From: Rhodanobacter humi
GTDB taxonomy: Bacteria; Pseudomonadota; Gammaproteobacteria; Xanthomonadales; Rhodanobacteraceae
NCBI RefSeq assembly: GCF_041107455.1
Contig: NZ_JBGBPY010000001.1
Location: 2,542,001 to 2,606,000 of the forward strand
DNA length: 64,000 nt
Reading direction: 5' to 3'
The notes under the pieces are model-generated. The model ran no database searches, had not been told where the DNA came from, and worked only from the letters and a program-made list of their open reading frames with translations. The translations under genes and the position numbers were made by a program. This document shows positions 52,632-62,312 of the stretch, one piece after another. Positions within the stretch are counted from its first letter, which is position 1. Every line of letters starts with the position of its first letter.

Positions 52632-53897
52632 TCAGCTTTTGCCCTGACCCTCATCCTCACCCGTGATGATCCGCGCGTGTCGCGCCTGGGTCCAGTACGC
52701 CATCGCCCAGTCCAGCATCACGACGATCCGGTTGCGGAAGCCGATCAGGAACCAGATGTGGGCGCCCAGCCACACCCACCAGGCGAGCAGGCCGGACAGT
52801 TGCAGCTTGCCGAACTGCGCCACCGCCGCCATGCGGCCGATGGTGGCCAACGCGCCCGCGTCGCGGTAGCGGAACGGCATGGCGCGTGTGTCGCCATGCA
52901 GGCGTGCGGCGAGCAGGCGAGCCGCGTGCAGGCCCATCTGCTTGGCGGCGGGCGCCACGCCCGGCACCGGCCGGCCGTCCTGCTGCACGCTGGCGAGGTC
53001 GCCGAGCACGAACACCTCAGGGTGCCCGGGCAGGGACAGGTCGTCCCGCACGAGCACGCGGCCGGCACGATCCAGCGGCGCATCCAGCAGCCGACCCAGT
53101 GGCGAAGCGGCCACCCCGGCGGCCCACAGCACGGTGCGTGCGGCGAGACGCTGCTCGCCCAGCGTCACGCCCTCGCCATCCACCGCCGTCACTGCCTGGC
53201 CGAGGCGCACCTGCACGCCCAGGTGTTCGAGTTGCCGTTGCGCTTTCGTCGACAGCGCGGGATCGAACGCGGCCAGCACGCGCGCCCCGCCCTCCACCAG
53301 CAGGATGTTCGCCGCACCTGGCTGCGTGCGACGGAACTCGCCGGCCAGCGTGTGCCGCGCGATCTCGGCCAAGGTGCCGGCCAGCTCCACCCCGGTGGCG
53401 CCACCGCCCACCACCACGAAGTTGAGCCAGGCCTGGCGACGCACGGGGTCATCCTCCTGCTCGGCGCGCTCGAATGCAGTGAGCACGCGGCGGCGGATCG
53501 CCAGCGCGTCGTCCAGGGATTTCAGCCCCGGCGCGTCGGCGGCCCAGTCGTCGTGGCCGAAGTAGGCATGCGCGGCGCCGGTGGCGACGATCAGCCAGTC
53601 GTAGGCTAGCGACTCGCGTTGCAGCTGCACGCGACGCTGCGCGAGGTCGATGCCGACGACCTCGTCCATCAGCACGGTGACGTTGCGCTGGTGCCGCAGG
53701 ATCTGCCGCAGCGGCGCGGCGATCGAGGGCGCCGACAGTCCCGCGGTGGCGACCTGGTACAGCAGGGGCTGGAACAGGTGATGGTTGTGCCGGTCGACCA
53801 AGATGATGCGCGCCGCCGCACCGGTCAGCGCGCGGGTGGCGGCGAGTCCGCCGAAGCCGCCGCCGAGTATCACGATGTGGGGCAGTGCATCGGGCAT
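52632..53897 (-). CDS. ndh: type II NADH:quinone oxidoreductase (NDH-2)
   Basis: A 421-residue flavoprotein. FAD motif VILGGGFGGLAATRAL, NLFQPLLYQ-like HHLFQPLLYQVATAGLS with the quinone-site AQ-type loop, NADH motif FVVVGGGATGVELAGTLAE, and VFVLGDLASV for FAD. C-terminal hydrophobic helices (LLAWWVWLGAHIWFLIGF) attach it to the inner membrane. It feeds electrons from NADH to quinone without pumping protons. Confidence 0.92.
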   Translation of the reverse strand: MPDALPHIVILGGGFGGLAATRALTGAAARIILVDRHNHHLFQPLLYQVATAGLSAPSIAAPLRQILRHQRNVTVLMDEVVGIDLAQRRVQLQRESLAYDWLIVATGAAHAYFGHDDWAADAPGLKSLDDALAIRRRVLTAFERAEQEDDPVRRQAWLNFVVVGGGATGVELAGTLAEIARHTLAGEFRRTQPGAANILLVEGGARVLAAFDPALSTKAQRQLEHLGVQVRLGQAVTAVDGEGVTLGEQRLAARTVLWAAGVAASPLGRLLDAPLDRAGRVLVRDDLSLPGHPEVFVLGDLASVQQDGRPVPGVAPAAKQMGLHAARLLAARLHGDTRAMPFRYRDAGALATIGRMAAVAQFGKLQLSGLLAWWVWLGAHIWFLIGFRNRIVVMLDWAMAYWTQARHARIITGEDEGQGKS

Positions 53898-53952
53898 GAC
53901 GAAGCTCCTTGGGCGCTGCCGATGATTGTAGGCCGCGTCCGCCGACTGCCGG

Positions 53953-54900
53953 TCAGTGTCCCGTCGATCCCCAGCCGGGCGGCATCACGACCAGCAGTGC
54001 GCGTTTCTTCCACGAGTCCGCATGGCGGATATCGCGCCAGAGCAGGCTGATTTCGCCGAAGTAGATGTCGGTGAAATCGTTGGGCTTCTGCGGGCGACTC
54101 AGGCCGTACCTGGGCCTGATGTCGGGCGTCTCGCGGCGCAGCGTGCCAAACAGCTTGTCCCATATCGGCAAGGTGTTGCAGTAGTTCGTGTCGATGTATT
54201 CCGGGTTGCTGGAGTGGTGGACGCGATGATCCGAAGGCATCAGCAGCAGGGTGTCGAGGAAGCAGCCGGATTTGCCGGATGGCCAGAGCTCCTCGCTGCA
54301 ATGGATCAGCGAGCCCCAGCAGGCATCGATCACCATGCACAGGATCAACAGCTCCATCGGCACGCCAAGGATCGAGCAGATCGCCGTGCGTATGAAGTTC
54401 GCGTAGGTGCCCTGCAGGAAGAACGCGGCGAAGATCACGCCGAGATTCATGTGCACGGGGGCATGGTGCGGCGAGTGCAGTACCCACAACAGCCGGACCT
54501 TGTGGCAGGTCCAGTGGTAGACGAAGTGGCTCAGCTCCCACACCACGTAGGCATAGAAGAACCAGCCGACGCGCAGTGTCGCAGTGAAGGGCGCGAGCGC
54601 GGCGAAGTGCCGCTGCGTCCACAGGAATACGTCGACGTTGACCAGCAGGCCGATGATCCAGTTGAACACGTACATCAGCACGGGGATCTTGTAGGCCGCA
54701 TAGAGCTTGCCCGACGAGCGGCGCCAGGCCCAGACCAGGAAGGCGATCTCGCACATCAGGATCGCGGGGAAGATCGGCGAGACCACCGCCTCGATGCCCT
54801 GGATGCTCTCGAACGAAGCCAAGGTCAGCTGATGCGTGGACCGCAGCGTCTCGATGCCGCCAAGGCCGAAGAAGTTGACCAGCGCTTCGGGCAATTTCAT
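53953..54900 (-). CDS. sterol desaturase / fatty acid hydroxylase family protein
   Basis: A 315-residue di-iron membrane protein with about four to five helices. The eight-His pattern is present: HFVYHWTCHK (HX3H), LHSPHH (HX2HH) and DHRVHHSSNPEYIDTNYC (HX2HH). Bacterial members hydroxylate or desaturate lipids; the substrate is unknown. The ATG at 54900 has a GGGAGG ribosome site. Confidence 0.88.
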   Translation of the reverse strand: MKLPEALVNFFGLGGIETLRSTHQLTLASFESIQGIEAVVSPIFPAILMCEIAFLVWAWRRSSGKLYAAYKIPVLMYVFNWIIGLLVNVDVFLWTQRHFAALAPFTATLRVGWFFYAYVVWELSHFVYHWTCHKVRLLWVLHSPHHAPVHMNLGVIFAAFFLQGTYANFIRTAICSILGVPMELLILCMVIDACWGSLIHCSEELWPSGKSGCFLDTLLLMPSDHRVHHSSNPEYIDTNYCNTLPIWDKLFGTLRRETPDIRPRYGLSRPQKPNDFTDIYFGEISLLWRDIRHADSWKKRALLVVMPPGWGSTGH

Positions 54901-54967
54901 TCGGCCTCCCATCGTCGTTCGGCCGATGCTAGTGCGGCGCGAAATTTGACGGGGTGAAACTGCGCAA

Positions 54968-57150
54968 TCAGTAGAGATCGATCGGATCCACGTCCAGCGA
55001 CCAGCGCACCTTGCGCGCGGCGGGCAGGCGCGCGAGTTGCGCGGCCCAGGGGCGCAGCGCGGCGTGCAGGTCGCGACGGTTCGTCGCTTCCAGCAGCAGT
55101 TGGCCGCGCTGGCGGCCGGCGCGCAGCGGCATCGGTGCGGGCATCGGGCCGGCGACCTGCAGGCCATGCTCCGGCGGCAGCGCGGCGCAGGCTTCGGCGA
55201 GGAACGCATCGACCGCCGCGCGCTGGGTGGCTTCGGCGCGCAGCAGCACCTGGTGCGCATACGGCGGCAGCAGGCTCTGCCGGCGTTCGGCGAGCAGGCT
55301 CTGCGCGGCGGTGGCATAGCCTTGCGCCAGCAGCTGGCGCAGCAGCGGGTGGTCTGGGTGATGGGTCTGCAGCAGCACACGGCCCGGCTTGGCGGCGCGT
55401 CCGGCGCGTCCGGCCACCTGCACCAGCTGTTGCGCCAGCCGTTCGCCGGCGCGGAAGTCCAGGCTGAGCAGGCCCTCGTCCACGCCCGCGATGGCGACCA
55501 GGGTGAGGTGGGGCAGGTCGTGGCCCTTGGCCAGCATCTGAGTGCCGACCAGGATCGCCGGCTTCGCCTCGTCGCGCAGGCCGTCGAGCAGGTGTTCGAA
55601 GGCATCGCGGCGGCGCGTGGTCTCGCGGTCGATGCGGAGCACGGGTATGTCGGGGAAGCGTGCGGCCAGCGCCTCCTCCAGCCGCTCGGTGCCCTGGCCC
55701 AGCGGCTTCAGCTCGGTGGCGCCGCAGGCAGGGCAGGTAGTGGGCAGGCGGGCGTGATGGTCGCAGTGGTGGCAGACCAGCATGCGCCGACCGGCGTGCA
55801 GGGTCAGCGGGCGCTCGCAGCGCGGGCAGTCGGCGTGCCAGCCGCAGGCGTGGCACAGCAGGACCGGCGCGTAGCCGCGGCGGTTCTTGAACACCAGCGC
55901 CTGCTCGCCGCGCGCCACGGTTTCGGCCACCGCGGCGAGCAGGGTGGGCGAGAGGCCGTGGTCGAGGCGCTGCGCACGCATGTCCACGATCTGCACCGTG
56001 GGCGGGCGTACCGCGCCGGGGCGGGCGCGCAGGTGCAGCGCGCGGTAGCGGCCGGCCTCCACGTTCGCCAGCGATTCCAGCGAGGGCGTGCCCGAGCCCA
56101 GCAGCACCGGCACGCCCAGCGCGCGGGCGCGCACCACGGCGAGGTCGCGGGCGTGGTAGCGGAAGCCTTCCTGCTGCTTGTAGGCGCCGTCGTGCTCCTC
56201 GTCGACGATGACCAGGCCGGCCTGCGGCAGCGGGGTGAACACTGCCGAACGGGTGCCCAGGATCACCTTCGCCTCACCCGAACGGGCACGCAGCCAGGCA
56301 CGGGCGCGCTCGCCTTCGGCGAGGTTGGAGTGGATCACCTCCACCGCCACGCCGAGGCGCTCGCGCAGGCGGCGCAGGGTCTGCGGAGCGAGGCCGATCT
56401 CCGGCACCAGCAGCAGGGCCTGCCGGCCCTGCACCAGTACCCGCTCGATCAGGGCGAGGTAGACCTCGGTCTTGCCGCTGCCGGTGACGCCGTCGAGCAG
56501 GAAGGGCTGGTAGCGGCCGAGATCGCCGGCCACCGCGGCCACGGCCTGCTGCTGCTCTCCGCTCAGCGCGGGCGCGGTGCGGGTGGTGACGGTGTGGCTG
56601 GCCGTCCGCTCGCCGCGTTCGACGAGGCCGGCCGCGAGCAGCCGTCGCGCGCCAGCGGCAGCCGTCCGGGCAGGCAGGCGTCCAGCTCGGCGGCGCCCAG
56701 CGGGCCGGCGGCGAGTTCGGCGAGCAGGGCGTGGCTGGCGCCGCGGCGACTGCCGGCATCCAGCGCGCTGCGTCCGGCCGTGCTGAGCGACCAGCATGCC
56801 TCGCCCAATGGCGGCAGCGGCTTCGCCTCGCGCAGCGCCAGCGGCAGCGCGTTCGCGTAGGCCTCGCCGGGGGCGCCCAGCCAGTAGTCGGCGGCCCAGG
56901 CCAGGGTCTGCATCAGCTCGGCGTCGAGCAGGGGTTCGTCGTCGAGCCGGCGCAGCGCGCGTTTCAGCTTGCCGGTGCCCACCGTGGCTTCCACGCCCGT
57001 GGCGACCACCACGCCCACCGCCTGGCCGCGGCCGAACGGCACCAGCACCCGGCTGCCCGGCTGCACCGCGCCGCCGGTCGCGGGCGGCAGGTAGTCGAAC
57101 AAGGTGGGCAGGGGAACCGGCAGGGCGACGCGCAGGACGGCGGGCATCAT
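54968..57150 (-). pseudogene. priA: primosomal helicase PriA, split by a frameshift
   Basis: Two overlapping frames make one PriA. The first, starting MMPAVLRVALPVPLPTLFDY (from 57150), covers the 3'-OH-binding domain and fails near 56650, ending at 56563. The second, down to 54968, has DGVTGSGKTEVYL (Walker A), DEEHD, four CxxC zinc pairs (CHAC, CPRC, CHHC, CPAC) and the helicase C-domain. The break falls in a GCGCGC run (56646-56652). A two-base change there would rejoin the frames. PriA restarts stalled forks and loss is costly, so a sequencing slip is possible. Confidence 0.8.
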
Positions 57151-57548
57151 GGCGCCAAGTTTAACGGGACGCCCGGCCGCGCCGAGGCCGCATTCTCCGT
57201 GCAAGCGGCAGGCGGGTCGAGGCTTGCGGAGACATGCTGCCCAAGGGTCGAGGAATCAGGCGCAAGTCACTCAACCGCGCAGGTTTTTCCGCTTATCCAC
57301 AAGGCCTGTGGACAAGTCTGTGGATGGCGCGGGGACGAGGGGCGCCGAAGCGCATGGCGGCGCCCTTCGCGACAGTCTGGACATGTTTTGGTCACGTAAA
57401 AAATGCTTTTCATATCAGCAGGTTGCAATCCATGGTCGGCGACCGTTCATCCAGTGACCGGGCCGCATGACACGCCTTGACAGGTGGGTGACGCTGTGCA
57501 AAACCGCGGCCAAGTCGCTGTGGCAGGGGGTGCCGCGGCGCATGCCGT
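57151..57548. other. 398-bp gap between priA and the DUF3667 gene
   Basis: No supported gene. Besides the DnaA boxes at 57293-57327 it contains an A+T-rich patch (57393-57420, with AAAAAATGC and TTTTCATATC) rare in this window. The two flanking genes are both on the minus strand, so it must hold the priA promoter. Confidence 0.55.
57293..57327. promoter_or_regulatory. cluster of three DnaA boxes
   Basis: TTATCCACA (57293-57301, consensus), then on the other strand TTGTCCACA (57307-57315) and CCATCCACA (57319-57327). They sit in the priA upstream gap, about 143 bp before its start. Confidence 0.65.
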
Positions 57549-58703
57549 TCAGTGCGCCAAGCCCAGCACGAAGGCGAACAGCAGCACGAAACCGAGCAAC
57601 CAGAAGTAGCACCAGCCGATGCACCAGTATTTCAGCAGGGTCATCGGCCAGCCCTGCCGATAGATGCGCTTCTGCATCAGCAGCAGGTAGATCGGCGCCC
57701 ATAGCACCAGCAGCCGCTCCAGCCAGTTCAGCGGGGACGTGGTCCACAACGCATGTGGCTCCAGCCAGCTGGCAAACATGGCCAGCAGCGTGCACAGCAG
57801 CAGCCACAGGAACAGGAAGGCCTGGCTGTGCAGCGCCACGATCACGTGCTCCATGTAGAGCCGCCGCTTGAACACGTAGAACAGCTTCAGCAGCAGGGCG
57901 AACACCGGCACCAGCACCAGCATCGCGCCCGGCAGCTTGCCGAAGACGCCGTTGATCATGCGTTCCTTGGCCGCCTCGCGGCTCACCGGGTCGCCGTGCC
58001 GGTAGGCGTGCCAGTTGTCGTTGATGTGCTCGCGGACCGCATTCAAGCGCTGGTTGGCGAAATCAGGAAGCCAGGCGACGTGCACCGGCTGCATCGGCGT
58101 GCTGGCGGCATTGCGGTCGATCGCCGGGGCCGTGGCGCTGGATGCCGGCAGCGGCGGGGCGTGCAGCTCGACCAGACGCTGGCTCGCGGCTGCGCGCAGT
58201 CGCAGCTTCGCCTGGGTCGCCTGCGTGGCCATCACGTCGCTGCCGATGGTCTGCACGGCGTTCAGCGCGTTGACCTTCTGGTCGAGCAGTTCGCGCACCT
58301 CGTCCGCGCTGTCGGCCTGCGCGAAATCGGTGCCGCGGTCGAGCAGCACGTGTTGCTGGCGCTGTTCCACGCTGTGGCTGATCGCCTCCGAGGTGGCCAG
58401 GTGCAACACGAAGAAGCTCAGCAGGCACAGCACGAACATCAGCCGGAACGGCGCGATGTAGCGCACGCGGCGACCGGCGAAATATTCCAGGGTGAGGAAG
58501 CCGGGCTTCAGGAACAGCGGCGGCAGCGTGTGCAGGATGCGGCTGTCGATGTGCAGCACCGTTTCCACGGTCTCTTCGGCCATGTGGTGCATCGGCTTCA
58601 GCACGCTGTGCATGGACTGGCCGCACTCGTGGCAGTACTCGCCCGCCAGTGGCGTGCCGCAGTTGGCGCAGTGCAGGCCTTCGTGGCTGACCAGTGACTT
58701 CAT
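57549..58703 (-). CDS. DUF3667-domain membrane protein with zinc ribbon
   Basis: A 384-residue protein. Residues 12-28 form a zinc ribbon (CANCGTPLAGEYCHECGQ). A first helix pair follows near 85-105 (FRLMFVLCLLSFFVLHL), then a long periplasmic or cytoplasmic segment (about 110-240) and a C-terminal block of four to five helices. The family is common in Xanthomonadales; its function is unknown. The ATG at 58703 has GAGGGG upstream. Confidence 0.82.
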   Translation of the reverse strand: MKSLVSHEGLHCANCGTPLAGEYCHECGQSMHSVLKPMHHMAEETVETVLHIDSRILHTLPPLFLKPGFLTLEYFAGRRVRYIAPFRLMFVLCLLSFFVLHLATSEAISHSVEQRQQHVLLDRGTDFAQADSADEVRELLDQKVNALNAVQTIGSDVMATQATQAKLRLRAAASQRLVELHAPPLPASSATAPAIDRNAASTPMQPVHVAWLPDFANQRLNAVREHINDNWHAYRHGDPVSREAAKERMINGVFGKLPGAMLVLVPVFALLLKLFYVFKRRLYMEHVIVALHSQAFLFLWLLLCTLLAMFASWLEPHALWTTSPLNWLERLLVLWAPIYLLLMQKRIYRQGWPMTLLKYWCIGWCYFWLLGFVLLFAFVLGLAH

Positions 58704-58814
58704 TGCGTACCCCTCGATTCCGCTGCAGCGCGCGATCTTGGCACAGCCCGCCGCGCGCGACAGCCCTGCCGGAAGGCTCGGGTAGAATGACCGCCCGCTG
58801 GAGCCCTTAGTCCC

Positions 58815-60227
58815 ATGAAATCGCTACGCCCCGAACGTGCCCGCGTGCGGCACGAGATCGGCGCCACCGTGCGCCTCGCCATCCCGCTGATCTTGGCGCA
58901 GCTCGCCGCGATCGGCAGCAACGTGATCGACGCGGTGCTGTCCGGCCACGTCAGCGCCCACGTGCTGGGCGCGGTGGCGGTGGGCGCCAGCCTCTGGTCG
59001 CTGGCGATCGTCTGCGGCATCGGCACGATGATGTCCGTGCCGCCCTCGGTGGCGCAGCTGGATGGTGCCGGCCGCCGCGACGAAGTGGGTGGCGTGTTCC
59101 GTCAGGCGCTGTGGCTGGCGCTCGCGATGGGCGTGCTGCTGTGGTTCGCGGTGCGCCATGCGGGACCGCTGATCGACCTGATCGGGGTGGCGCCCAGCCT
59201 GCGCCACGACGTGGAGCGCTTCCTGTTCGCGATCAGCTGGGGGGCGCCCGCGCTGACCTGCTACTTCGCGTTGCGCGGCCTGTCCGAAGGCCTGTCACTG
59301 ACCCGGCCGTCGATGTTCTTCGGCTTCGGCGGCCTCGTGGTGCTGGTGCCGTTGGGCTACGTGCTGATGTTCGGCAAGCTGGGCATTCCGCCGCAGGGCG
59401 CGCACGGTTGCGGCATCGCCACCGCCACCGTGCTGTGGCTGGAGATGCTGGGCTTCGCCACCTACGTGCTGAAGCACCGCAACTATCGCGGGCTGAACCT
59501 GCTGGAACGTTTCGAATGGCCGCACTGGCGGCGCATCGGCGCGCTGCTGCACATCGGCGCGCCGATGGCGGTGACCTTGCTGGCCGAGGGCGGCCTGTTC
59601 GTGGCCGCGGCGCTGCTGCTCAGCACGCTGGGCGAGGACGTGATCGCCAGCCACCAGGTGGCGCTCAATGTCGCCGCGCTGTTCTTCATGATCCCGCTGG
59701 GCCTGGCGATGGCGATCACCGTGCGGGTGGGCAACGCGGTGGGCCGCGGCGACGCGCGCGGCGTGCGCTACGCCGGTTTCTGCGGCATCGGCCTGACCCT
59801 GCTCACGCAACTGGTCTCGGCCTCGCTGATGCTGGCGCTGCCGCATTTCATCGCCTCGTTGTACACGCACGACGACAAGGTCATCGAGCTGGCGGCGCAG
59901 CTGATCGTGCTGGCGGGCTTCTTCCAGTTCTCCGACGGCATCCAGGTGGCCGCGAACGGTGCGCTGCGCGGGCTCAAGGACACCCGCGCGCCGATGGCGA
60001 TCACGCTGTTCGCCTACTGGGGCGTGGGCATGCCCGTCGGCTGGTGGCTGGCGTTCCACCACGGCCTGGGCGCGCGCGGCATGTGGATGGGCTTGATCGC
60101 CGGCCTCAGCGTGGCGGCGGCGATGCTGTTCACGCGCTTCTGGCGCAGCGCCTGGCGCGAGCGCTGGCGCCGGTATGCACCGGGTGCGGCGGAGGTGCCG
60201 ATACCGGTCGCCCCCGGCATGACGTGA
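58815..60227 (+). CDS. norM: MATE-family multidrug exporter, NorM-like
   Basis: A 470-residue transporter with twelve helices. IPLILAQLAAIGSNVIDAVLSG, HVLGAVAVGASLW, the duplicated-half signature GAPMAVTLLAEGGLFVAAALLL and ASHQVALNVAALFFMIPLGLAMA match the NorM branch. These exporters pump cationic drugs using Na+ or H+. Confidence 0.92.
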   Translation: MKSLRPERARVRHEIGATVRLAIPLILAQLAAIGSNVIDAVLSGHVSAHVLGAVAVGASLWSLAIVCGIGTMMSVPPSVAQLDGAGRRDEVGGVFRQALWLALAMGVLLWFAVRHAGPLIDLIGVAPSLRHDVERFLFAISWGAPALTCYFALRGLSEGLSLTRPSMFFGFGGLVVLVPLGYVLMFGKLGIPPQGAHGCGIATATVLWLEMLGFATYVLKHRNYRGLNLLERFEWPHWRRIGALLHIGAPMAVTLLAEGGLFVAAALLLSTLGEDVIASHQVALNVAALFFMIPLGLAMAITVRVGNAVGRGDARGVRYAGFCGIGLTLLTQLVSASLMLALPHFIASLYTHDDKVIELAAQLIVLAGFFQFSDGIQVAANGALRGLKDTRAPMAITLFAYWGVGMPVGWWLAFHHGLGARGMWMGLIAGLSVAAAMLFTRFWRSAWRERWRRYAPGAAEVPIPVAPGMT

Positions 60228-60277
60228 TGCCGCGCGAGCGGCTACGCTAGCGCGAATCCACAGCGAAGCCCGCACCG

Positions 60278-62188
60278 ATGCCGCCACCGCCCATGCCGTC
60301 CCGTTCCCCGTCGTCGCCCGCGACCCCGCCGCCGCGTCGCCACGGTTTCTGGGCGGTGCTGTGCGGCATCGGCCGCGGCATCAACGTGGTGCGGCTGCTG
60401 ATCATCAACGCGGTGTTCTTCTTCCTGCTGCTGATCGTGTTGCTGCTGGTCGTCGGCGGCATCGCCGGCAGCCGCGCGTCGCGCACCGTGGCGGACGGCA
60501 GCGTGCTGGTGCTCAAGCTCGATGGCAAGTTGGTCGAGCAGTACAGCATCGACCCCATGCAGCGTGCGCTGGCGCGGCTGTCCGGCAACAAGTCGGAGCA
60601 GGTGCAGCTGCGCGACCTGGTCGGCGCGATCGACGCTGCGGCCAAGGACAAACGCATCGGCCGCATCCTGCTGTTGCCCGGCGAGCTGCACGCGGGTGGC
60701 TTCGCCGCGCTGCGCGAGGTGGGCGCGGCGCTGGACCGCTTCCGCGCCACCGGCAAGCCGGTGATCGCCTGGGCGGCGAACCTGGACCAGGGCCAGTACT
60801 ACCTGGCCGCGCATGCCGACAAGGTGCTGCTCGATCCGCAGGGCGGCCTGCTGCTCACCGGCCTGGCGAACTACCGGCTGTTCTACAAGGACCTGCTCGA
60901 CAAGCTCGGCGTGGACGTGCACCTGTTCCGCGTGGGCCAGTTCAAGAGCGCGGCCGAGCCCTGGATCCTCGACCACGCCTCGCCCGCCGCGAAGGAGGCC
61001 GACGGCTACTGGATGGGCGGGCTGTGGGACGAATACCTCGCCGAGGTGGCGAAGTTGCGCAAGCTCGACCCCGCGGCGTTGCGCGCCGACATCGACAACC
61101 TGCCGCAGACCATTGCCAGCACCCAGGGCGACCTGGCGAAGCTGGCGCTGGACGAGCACCTGATCGACGGCACCGCCACCCGCGCCCAGCTGATCGCGAT
61201 GCTGCACGCGCAAGGCGTGCCTGCCGCGAAGAACGGCCACGGTTTCCGCGCCGTCGACCTGGCGCAATACGCCGCCGACCTGCCGACGAGCCAGAGCGTT
61301 TTCGCGCCGGGCGTGACCGTGGTGGTGGCCGAGGGCGAGATCGCCGGCGGCAAGCGTCCGCCGGGGGCTATCGGTGGCGAATCCACCGCCGCGCTGATCC
61401 GCGCCGCGCGCGAGGACAAGCGCACCAAGGCGCTGGTGCTGCGCGTCGATTCGCCCGGCGGCGAGGTGTACGCCGCCGAGCAGATCCGCCGCGAGGTCGA
61501 GCTCACCCGCGAGGCCGGCATCCCGGTAGTGGTGTCGATGGGCGACGTGGCCGCCAGCGGCGGCTACTGGATCTCGATGAACGCCAACCGCATCTTCGCC
61601 GAGCCGAACACCATCACCGGCTCGATCGGCATCTTCGGCATGTATTACACGGTGCCGAACACGCTGGCCAAGTTCGGCATCACCAGCGACGGCGTGGCCA
61701 CCGGGCCGATGGCCGGCGCGTTCGACATCACGCGTCCGCTCGATCCCAAGGTGGGCACGGTGATCCAGGCGATCATCGACAAGGGCTACCGCGATTTCGT
61801 GGGCGGCGTGGCCAAGGCGCGCGGCAAGAGCTTCGATGCGATCGATGCGATCGCCCAGGGCCGCGTGTGGACGGGCAGCCAGGCGCTGGACCGCGGCCTG
61901 GTCGACCAGCTTGGCGGGCAGGGCGACGCGGTGACCGAGGCCGCCAACCTCGCCAAGCTGGGCAAGGATTACCCGGTGCGCTACCAGCAGGCGCCGCAGG
62001 GCGCGTTCGAGCGCTTCATGGTCGGCTTCAGCCAGAACGCCGGCGTCGAACTGCTGCAGTCCTGGGGCGTGCGGTTGCCGCCGTGGTTCGCGCAGATCCA
62101 CGCGCTGGCGCCGGAGCTGTCGCTGCTGCGCGATGCGAAGGCCGGCACGCCGAACGTCTACGCGTACTGCTTCTGCTCGCCGCATTGA
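60278..62188 (+). CDS. sppA: signal peptide peptidase SppA, 67-kDa type
   Basis: A 636-residue membrane protease with an N-terminal helix (VVRLLIINAVFFFLLLIVLLLVVGG) and two tandem crotonase-fold domains. The Lys of the Ser/Lys dyad lies in the first half (VGQFKSAAEPW) and the Ser in the second (GDVAASGGYWIS). It degrades cleaved signal peptides. Length matches E. coli SppA (618). Confidence 0.95.
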   Translation: MPPPPMPSRSPSSPATPPPRRHGFWAVLCGIGRGINVVRLLIINAVFFFLLLIVLLLVVGGIAGSRASRTVADGSVLVLKLDGKLVEQYSIDPMQRALARLSGNKSEQVQLRDLVGAIDAAAKDKRIGRILLLPGELHAGGFAALREVGAALDRFRATGKPVIAWAANLDQGQYYLAAHADKVLLDPQGGLLLTGLANYRLFYKDLLDKLGVDVHLFRVGQFKSAAEPWILDHASPAAKEADGYWMGGLWDEYLAEVAKLRKLDPAALRADIDNLPQTIASTQGDLAKLALDEHLIDGTATRAQLIAMLHAQGVPAAKNGHGFRAVDLAQYAADLPTSQSVFAPGVTVVVAEGEIAGGKRPPGAIGGESTAALIRAAREDKRTKALVLRVDSPGGEVYAAEQIRREVELTREAGIPVVVSMGDVAASGGYWISMNANRIFAEPNTITGSIGIFGMYYTVPNTLAKFGITSDGVATGPMAGAFDITRPLDPKVGTVIQAIIDKGYRDFVGGVAKARGKSFDAIDAIAQGRVWTGSQALDRGLVDQLGGQGDAVTEAANLAKLGKDYPVRYQQAPQGAFERFMVGFSQNAGVELLQSWGVRLPPWFAQIHALAPELSLLRDAKAGTPNVYAYCFCSPH

Positions 62189-62246
62189 GCGGCGCGTCGC
62201 GCAACCGGCGTGTCGCTGCGGAACCGACGGTCGCGCGGCTGCTGGC

Positions 62247-62312
62247 GTAGGTCGGGATTCATCCCGACAACGCTTTTCCCGAGGCATCGGGTCGGGATGA
62301 ATCCCAACCTAC
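62247..62312. repeat. GTAG-headed REP inverted pair (family 3)
   Basis: Arms GTAGGTCGGGATTCATCCCG inverted around a loop. The right-hand end provides the TAG stop of the ABC ATPase gene at 62309. Confidence 0.8.

Noticed and set aside
57151-57548. Chromosomal origin oriC
   Set aside because: Only three DnaA boxes, a short A+T-rich patch, and no dnaA, dnaN, rpmH or gidA nearby.
60242-62287. Long minus-strand frame opposite sppA
   Set aside because: Composition (Arg/Gln/His-rich) and complete antisense overlap with a well-supported protease mark it as a shadow.
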